DNA from: Rhabditophanes sp. KR3021
Taxonomy: Eukaryota > Nematoda > Chromadorea > Rhabditida > Alloionematidae
Length of the DNA stretch: 64,000 nt
Assembly (NCBI GenBank): GCA_963281155.1
Contig: CAUJLY010000002.1
Span: 4,154,001-4,218,000 of the forward strand
Direction: 5' to 3'
In this document: in pieces, positions 57,101-64,000 of the stretch
How the letters are laid out: each line of letters begins with the position of its first letter
Numbering within the stretch: position 1 is the stretch's first letter
Translations under genes and position numbers: made by a program
The notes under the pieces: generated by a model
What the model saw: the letters and a program-made list of their open reading frames with translations, nothing else
What the model was told of the DNA's origin: nothing
Database searches by the model: none

Positions 57101-60100
57101 TCAATAGTTTGAGTCTTCATCTTGATATCCCATTTAGCGCCGGGTTGACTTTCTAGTACTAATTCAGTTTCCGCATCCATGGGAATATTGATAGTTCCTC
57201 GATTGGTTGTGTTTACATATTCGAGAATAAACTCAACGTTGTCACATTTGAATGTTGATTCTTCTGGCTTAGAGAAAGTAATCTTAATTTGGTTGAAATC
57301 GGAAGTTATGACTAAAAATCACGTTATTATTATTTGTGGATTTAAATTATTTATTTGAGTCTAAACAATCGTTGTTCATTAATATTTTTATATTTTATGA
57401 TATTAAACTCGTGTGAGATGCCATTTGCTTTTGCAATATCTGGCTATATTTTGGATATTCAACTGGTGACAGAAAAGGGTATTGAGCTCAATCTGTATGT
57501 AAGTCTAATTAATTTTTTACCTTCATTATTCTAATTTATATTGTATAATCGCTTTAGCTGATTCGACTTAAATAATCTCCATATTCTAGTAGATTAAAAA
57601 ATGCATGATTGGGAAGAAAAAATATGTGATCAATTAATGGAGAATAATGGTGTGGATAGTTTGCTTGCGAGTATCATTGTAAGACGTTCTTGAGAAGAAA
57701 TAACCTAATTGGGTTAGTAAATTCTATGTACATCCCTGATAATAGAAAGTGCGATTTATAAAAATATGTTCATGTTAGTTATAAAACTTATGCTGTTATT
57801 AACTGTCCAGTATATGGAAAGTAAGTTTTAATGATGTAAGGAATGAATGCGATGGACTTGTTATTTCCACATTTGTTCAGGTAAAAACAAGAATGTTGAT
57901 AAGACAATATCAAAATTCCGCTGTATAAAATACAGGAAATTATGTAATATACAATTTACTTATCTACGATGTATAAAACGTTAATTTTTATGCTTTAACT
58001 CTTTGTTTTTATATTTAGCAAGACCTAATTTATTTTCATGTTAAATTATTTTTGTTCAATAAAAAACTTACCTAAATTATGTGGTGGTTCTTCTGGTTTA
58101 CCACACATAGTCTTTGCATGTGTTTCAGGCCCAGGTGATCCTCTCTTGTCTCCCTTTCCGACGATCTTCAATCTGAAGAAGTATTCAGTAGCTTCAGTTA
58201 AATCTTTAACTGTAAGTTTGTAGTTGTTACTGTGAGATCTATGTTTAACAACAGAACCATACTCAACCCACTCATCTTCGTTTTCTCCCTTGAATTCGAT
58301 GACGTATCCGAGAATATGCTTACTTTCTTCTCCCTCAAATCCAGTCCATTTTAATCCGATTGAAGTAGATTTGGCAAAATCGACCTCCAACAAATTTTCC
58401 AATACAGGTATATTTTGGAGTTCAGTTTTTATTTCAAGGGTGTCTGAATACTCCCCATACTCACCGTTAAACGCAGCTATTGAAATGTCGAATTGTTCTT
58501 CTGGGTCTAGACCTGAAAGCCTGTAGCACAGTCTATCTTTCATAGACGAATCTGAGCAAACTAAATCATCCAATGTGACTTTAATTTCCTTAAAGTTAAA
58601 TTTATTGCTAGGAGTGTATTTCACTTTGTATCCTTCAATTATACCTAAAAACATTTAAAAATAAACACAATTCTCCAAGTAAAATATTTTTTTAAAGATG
58701 TCCAAAATAATTCATTTCATTTATCTCTTTTAAATACTTCTCTTCTTTTACATCATATTAAAAAAATTTTTAAAAAAACGTACCGTTTGGAAGTGATGGA
58801 GGTAAGAAAGAAATTTCTACTGAATTTGGATTGCTCTTTTCTTCCCTCAAATCTTCGGGTTTAGATGGAGGAGACGACAAGGTTCTGAATTCAAGAAACT
58901 CCCCAAATGGTCCTTTACCTTTTGAATTATGAGCAAGTATTCTAATTTTGTAAGTATTGAATGGAGCCAAGTCTTCGAAGAATACCCGACGAATGTTTAC
59001 TGTATCAGATTTGTTTTCTCCATACTTATCTACTGACACCAATTCATATTCGTACTCAGTGATCTTACCATTTCTTTGTTCGCAGTCAAGATCACTCCAT
59101 GTTACATCAGCTCTAGAGGATGTAATAGAATTTACTTTCAATTGTTTTGGTGATCCGGCTGGAACATCTTCTTCTGTTGTCACCAAAATGGCTTCTGATT
59201 CTTCTCCGGGCAATGATGTATGTGGTGTAACAGCAATTGAATATGTTGCATCGGGTAGTAAATCTTTAAGAACTGTGGAGGGATCATTGGTGTTAACAGT
59301 AATTGGCTTTGAATTTTTTTCTCCACATTCTCCAAGGGATTTCAATTGGTATGTCTAAAATTTGTTTGGATTTAAAATTAGTTTGATGCAGAAACTATGG
59401 AAAAGCTTTAATCAATTGTCAATATTTGTGGTAGCATTAAAAATAATGATATGAGAATCATATCAAAAATACATGCGAGCAAATTACTTTATTTTTGCAA
59501 AAATGGCAATAATGCTCATGGAATCAAACTTGGTGGTTAACTATAAGTGAGACCAATACCATTAAGTCTCGTTTCTAAATTCTTTTAGATATAACCCACT
59601 TGAAATAACCACACCCAAATTTTTAAGTTAAAAAGCTTACCACGGTATATCCAGAAATCACACCATTTGGATTTACAGGTGCAGTCCAAGTCACTTTGAT
59701 ACTATTAGGTCCCAATGGTCTGGCTTTCAAGCCAGAAACTGGTCCGGGAGCTCCTTCGGATGTTTTGATTTTCAATTCATTTGACCAATCAGAATGACCA
59801 GCGTCATTTTCGGTTCTCAATTTGATTCTCCATTCGGTGTTTGGAAGAGAGTCAAAGAATTTTTCTAAGGCAGATGATGGCAATACAATTTCTTGTTTTT
59901 TATCACCTCCCATCGAATACTCAACCTTGAATTTTACATCTCCACAATTCCAAGAGTCCTTTCTTGGAGATTGCCAATTAATCTTAATTTGGGTGTTTGA
60001 TGGCGATGATGCTTGGATGTTGGTTGGAGGAGCAAGAGGTGCATCACATGAAGTTCTTCCTTCAGCTTCCGGTGATGGTTCAGATGTTCTTTGTTTTTTG

Positions 60101-63100
60101 TCAACAACTCTGACTAAAATTGTGTGATTTATTAATTTGTCATATTTTTAATGATATTGTGTTTATCCCACAACTATATATAGATTATGGAGTTTTTATA
60201 TTATAGTTGTTTAGTTAAACTAAACGTTGGCCTACACATACTTTTAGATGTTTAATTAGTAGACATTAAGCAACTAATGGATATACTTTATTCATCATTG
60301 ATTATGCATCATGAAATTGTCACGGACTAAACATCGTAGACTCGAGGTGGGATAATTTTCACTTCTCAAAACGAATTCTTTCTCAAATTTACTCAATCTT
60401 GTACTTTCACAAGAATCTGAACATCCGGCTAGTCAGGAAGAGCAGACCGTAGACATGATTTACACGTCGTATAAAAAACAGTATGTCACGTACTACGCGA
60501 CTCTCACTGACGCCTAAGATGCTAACTATTACTTTTTTTGTCCATGCTTCGAAAGCCTCAATTCATTGTAATATCATTTAATTCTTCGTTTAATAAGATA
60601 ACTTACTTCTGATTAAGTAAAGCGTGTCAGCTTCGAGACCTTGTAATTTGGAATTGTAAATTCTCTTCACTGAATCATGCTTAATTACATCACCATACTC
60701 TGACCAAACTGAGTTATCTGAAGTTCTGAATTCAATGATGTATCCAGAAACTCTATTTTTCTGGTCTGCTACAGCCTTCCACTGTACATTCAATGAGTTA
60801 GGACCATCAGTTGTAACAATTGGTGCTTCTAATATTATTGGGATCTTGAATGGAGCTGTTTCATACGTAGACCAGATTGTTGACCCGAATTTTTGCTTAT
60901 TCTAAATTCATTAATAAAAATCAATTAAAAAAGAAACTTACTCCTGCAGAGATGGATATATTATAGTAAGTTTCTGGTTTCAAATGCTCAAATATGTAAT
61001 CAACTGTTGGATGATCAACATGGTATGTTTCAGGCTTTGCGTTAATTTCATCCATTGCAACAATATTGAGTTTATATTGTGTGGTGTAACCTAAAAAAAT
61101 GATTATTTTACATTTATTTTAGATGCTTACGTGAAATTGGTGGAATCCATTTAATGTGCAATGAATGATCTGTTTTTGCAATTAACTCAATTCCTCTTGG
61201 AGCATCAGGTAATTCTTGCAAGGTGTTGGCGATAACTATTGAAGAATAACCTCCATACGAGCCACCTTCAATTTTTGCAGCAACTTGAGCTTTGTATTGC
61301 ACACCACTAACTAGATTAGTTACATTGTAACAAAATCTGGCAGTATGAGCAGGACACTTAAGTTTTGGATTATTAATATCTAATTCAATTTCTGCCCAAT
61401 TTTCAGTACTCAGTAATGTGTGACGGATTTTAAAGTGACTGTAAACAAAAAAATTATTATGGACTGTGGGTAATAGCGTTATATTTTGGAAATTTTGCTC
61501 TTATTTCGGAAAATTTCACTCTTATTTTTTGGAGAACACTATTTATCTCTATTTAAGTTTCTGAATGTGGAGATAAATGGAATTTGTTTGCCAAGATTAG
61601 GGATTTATTAACATTTTAATAAACAATTTATTTTTAAAACACTTATTCATTATATATGTCTTCCATTCTCGTAAAGTACTTCACATGCTTTATCAACTTA
61701 TTTTATTTTAATGTCATCATAAGCCTCACTCTTAGCACATTAAATTATTAACATTTTAATTCTAGTAACAAGTCATTCTCATTTTAAATTGCTTATATAA
61801 AGTTGTTCTGTCTTTTGATTATTAACTAACTATGGATATTAACGGTGATAATTCAATTAATTTAATCCCAATTGAACCTCCAGCAAAAAAACATAGATTT
61901 ACACCACAAAGACTATTCTATTGAGTAATGTCATTTTTAATTAACCGTTTGAAAGGATTAATGGACGGAAAATGAAAGTTTTTTCAATAACACCCAAGTT
62001 GGACGATAATTATCACTATATTTATTGTATGTTTGAGCAAAGAACAGACCATCTTCAACCAAACACAACTTATATGGAGGAAAAGGAGTTCTACAAAAGT
62101 GTTTATTATTTGGGGCAAGGCAATAGAAATAGGGTAACTAACTACAGACATCTAATAACCGGAGCTGTTCATAATGCAAATGTAACTACAAGTCTTCCTA
62201 TGAAAACTGTTGTAGCTGGTTATGAAATGATTACTGGCGGTGGTCTTAACATCGTAACGCTTAAAATTCGTACAAGTTCAATGGCCTTAGCAGTTGAAAC
62301 ATTTTACTTGCTAGCAAGATTTTTCCAAATTTATTAAATACAGTTTTTGATCAAAAGCGGAGCATGTTATTACTAATGCCGTTGGGATTGCAAGAAAATT
62401 TTACCAACAATACAAAAAGCAATACATTACTCATCGAGTTATTTTTCCAAGCACTTAGCTTTATTGTTTTAACAAATTATCTCCTTGATAAATCATTCTT
62501 CAACAAAATATCTTTTCAATGAATCACTTTTCAATAAAATATCTTTTCAACAAAATCTCTCTTTAATGAATCTTTTTTAAATAAACGACTTACCTGTGAG
62601 GCCCATATGGTGGATATGGTGGAAGCCAAGAAATACCTAAAGGGAAACGGATTAAAATAATAAAAAATATTGGTAAAAGTATTTTTTAATAATAATAACT
62701 CAAACTCTAATTAAATTTGGTAAAAGCTCTACCAAATCATTAAACTATTTATTAAAATTTATTTAAAACTTACTGAAGTAGTCGGTTCCTTCGTGAGTAA
62801 CGACTAAATCTTGAGGAGGTAATGGGGCATCGGCTGCCGCAGTCATAACATCTAGATTCTCTGTGTTTGGACCTCCACCCATATTGTTGTAGGCTTTTAC
62901 TCTAAAATAAAGTTAAATTAATACTTGGAAAATATGTTTTATGTGATAAAATGAATTTTTGAATATGTGCTCTTTAATAATGTTATATGATGATAGTTTT
63001 ATTATTTTATTGTTTATTACATAAAAAAATTATTTAATTCACTTTTCTAATTTTACCAAACCATTTTCCTAATTTTAAAAATAAACTATTTCGCTACTAC

Positions 63101-64000
63101 ATCTAAAATAATATGCATAAGCAACAGCATGTTTTCGTGCTTTCAAATACTTTTTTAGTTACAAGCTACAGGAGTAAATTTATGGAAACTTTCCGTAGAG
63201 CTAAGAATTTGGTTGAACTGCCTATGAAACTTTAGTCCAAGGCTATGAACTTATAAATGGTGGCGGTCTTAATATGGTTGTTATGAAAGTTAAAACTAGT
63301 TCAATGGCTCATTCTATTGAGACTGCTTTATTAGAAAATAAGATCTTTCCTAACTTATTAAACAATACGATTAATCAAATGCTGAGCACAAAGTTGATAA
63401 CGTCGTTGGAATTGCAAAGAAATTGTATACTCAATACCGAAAACAGTATGTCACCCACAAAATAAGTTATTATGATCTAAATATTTAATTTTTTTGCTTT
63501 TTTAATAAATTCACTCGCCTCATAATGTATTTTGTGTAAGGAGTTAACGAGCTTATAGCTACAGTAGTACTGGAGGTATTAGCAATTTGTCTTTCCAACT
63601 TAGCCCAATCATCCTGTCCGATTATTTCATATTCGTAATTAATGATATTTCCGTGTCTTTGGGAACAATCAACTCCTTCCCATTGGAATGAAACAGATCT
63701 AGGCAAAGCATACGTGTATTGCAAGTTCAATGGAGGCGCACTTGGAGGCTGCATTTCAGTAGACACTTCTGTGGTTTCTGATGGTCCGAGCTCAGTAGTT
63801 CTTGCGTTACTAAAGCAATGATTATATTTAGCATGTTTAAAATAAACTTACATCTTAATTTCATACAAAGAATATGGTAATAATCCCGTCAAAGTGTAAG
63901 TTAAGTCTTTGTGATTGTAAATAGTTACAAAGTCACGAGAAACGTCCCTTGGATCTTCGTCTGGACAAGCTAATCTGTGTTTCAATCTATAACTGATATC
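45194..64000 (-). CDS. Giant fibronectin-III transmembrane receptor, myotactin (LET-805)-like; runs off right edge
   Basis: A type I membrane protein of which about 3,015 residues lie in the window. Visible exons, 5' to 3': 63852->64000, 63519-63809, 62774-62901, 62594-62636, 61131-61438, 60942-61090, 60607-60901, 59641-60113, 58784-59354, 58072-58644, 56781-57311, 56170-56554, 55784-56088, 55070-55534, 54862-54969, ~54732-54785, 54170-54616, 53525-54053, 53220-53317, 51441-51549, 51143-51387, 49895-49913, 49604-49847, 49235-49559, 48852-49143, 47564-47601, 45490-47166, 45194-45390. Nearly all junctions agree in phase. The ectodomain is a chain of FN3 domains (about 18-20 by length) with repeated TPHTSLPGEESEA, NEYEYEI and DLPPNTxY-type strands; a membrane-proximal segment (NYPLVKGKKYNYEVYTKWV) precedes one span (WWWLLGLLLLLLCILLTCCI). 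Few other families share many FN3 domains with a non-enzymatic tail. Myotactin holds muscle to epidermis in nematodes; that role here is inferred. The N-terminus is outside the window. Confidence 0.88.
47602..48851 (+). repeat. Intron of the giant gene holding a decayed plus-strand ORF
   Basis: Within this 1.25 kb intron, plus-strand frames at about 47,980-48,180 and 48,220-48,500 read as continuous protein-like sequence (LSRLVYGVDVLPYVYKCSEF; NVHSFYVPNECGLNVQNEYL) separated by stops and shifts. I do not recognise the protein. It is antisense to the receptor gene and looks like an inactivated element or viral-type gene. Confidence 0.4.
50049..50840 (+). repeat. Decayed dispersed element, copy C
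   Basis: In the receptor intron 49914-51142. The leader TTTGAATATTAGCTGATGC followed by ACATCGCCTCAATTGGTG matches copies A and B of the NALCN introns. A plus-strand frame opens at 50173 (MEEEKATDGLKRKKVP), is broken by a stop at about 50,286, and continues to 50535 (ELYPAPIDLSDEEKTDLLKV). A last block reads FIDSLPENFSRRLIYDIFF, comparable in place to [14 protein letters not shown] of copy A. Same family by leader and order; coding similarity is weak. Confidence 0.5.
51441..51549 (-). other. Transmembrane exon of the giant receptor
   Basis: One 109-nt exon encodes TGQYLVTGWPWWWLLGLLLL and the rest of the span, then IRG at the cytosolic face. It follows the last ectodomain exon (53220-53317) across a 1.67 kb intron, and the split codon A|CT restores threonine. 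A Trp cluster at the outer edge and three Cys near the inner edge are notable. This exon fixes which side is the tail. Confidence 0.92.
51550..53219. other. Intron of the giant gene, no clear content
   Basis: A 1.67 kb intron between the last ectodomain exon and the transmembrane exon. AT-rich; short frames only, none recognisable. No repeat shared with other introns was found by eye. Confidence 0.4.
57312..58071. other. Intron of the giant gene, about 0.76 kb
   Basis: AT-rich intron with short, broken plus-strand frames. No identifiable element or RNA. Confidence 0.35.
60437..60500 (+). repeat. Fragment of intronic element family 2
   Basis: A short plus-strand stretch reads VDMIYTSYKKQYVTYY. 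It resembles the 3' ends of the two larger copies (AYTQYRKQYVTHK-type near 63,410-63,460; KFYQQYKKQYITH near 62,400-62,435). It lies in the receptor intron 60114-60606. Confidence 0.35.
61833..62440 (+). repeat. Intronic element family 2, larger copy
   Basis: Within the receptor intron 61439-62593. An ATG near 61833 opens a short frame that stops at about 61,922; a second frame 61972-62337 codes 121 residues including VVAGYEMITGGGLNIVTLKI and RTSSMALAVET. The stretch after the stop (FYQQYKKQYITH) is also conserved in the other copies. It is antisense to the receptor. The encoded family is unknown. Confidence 0.5.
63160..63465 (+). repeat. Intronic element family 2, second copy
   Basis: In the receptor intron 62902-63518. 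Plus-strand blocks AKNLVELPMK, VQGYELINGGGLNMVVMKV and KTSSMAHSIETALLE match the larger copy at 61972-62337 in order and spacing. A stop and a frame change interrupt it, so it is not a working gene. Confidence 0.5.

Overview
The window is nuclear DNA of a small-genome animal. It is AT-rich, with protein genes on both strands split by very short introns (often 37-50 nt, GT-AG and several probable GC-AG). The content is metazoan: a NALCN-type channel, calnexin, a P-type-repeat ER chaperone partner, an ABCA transporter, an SLC26 transporter, elongin C, RRP5, WDR70 and a giant fibronectin-III receptor. IFT74 implies a lineage that still builds cilia. Many proteins are recognisable but strongly diverged (elongin C, ABCA, RRP5), as in fast-evolving compact genomes such as orthonectids, nematodes or rotifers. 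The sequence alone does not let me choose among these.

Layout, left to right. About 1-10.7 kb is the 5' two-domain part of a NALCN gene on the minus strand, running off the left edge; its large introns hold decayed dispersed elements. IFT74 (+) follows at 12.1-14.0 kb, then calnexin (-) and a TXNDC12-like ER thioredoxin (-) at 14.3-17.6 kb. A type II mucin-like membrane protein (+) lies at 18.7-20.9 kb and an intact hAT-transposase-derived protein with two BED-like fingers (-) at 21.3-23.8 kb. Three tRNA genes (Arg-TCT, Lys-CTT, Ser-GCT) occupy 25.2-25.9 kb. An ABCA transporter (-) and a small tail-anchored-type protein (-) cover 25.9-31.4 kb, followed by an SLC26 transporter (+, 31.8-34.7 kb), a possible KNL1-like protein (+), WDR70 (+), elongin C (-), a small unknown protein (+) and RRP5/PDCD11 (-, 39.6-43.8 kb). 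A coatomer-beta pseudogene fragment sits near 44.7 kb.

From 45.2 kb to the right edge there is one giant minus-strand gene. It encodes a chain of fibronectin-III domains, a single membrane span, and a cytoplasmic tail of about 1,000 residues. I joined its 28 visible exons by matching splice phases. The ectodomain and membrane-proximal layout resemble nematode myotactin (LET-805). The tail is the most unusual object in the window: recurrent GYxxGFxD motifs, then about twelve 21-residue and five 35-residue charged repeats, predicted to form a long alpha-helical rod.

Most protein functions are housekeeping: ER folding (calnexin, thioredoxin), ribosome biogenesis (RRP5), ubiquitin ligase and transcription adaptor (elongin C), DNA or chromatin-linked WD protein (WDR70) and ciliary transport (IFT74). 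The channel and the giant receptor point to excitable tissue and to mechanical attachment. The decayed element ORFs I could orient inside introns all lie antisense to their host gene.
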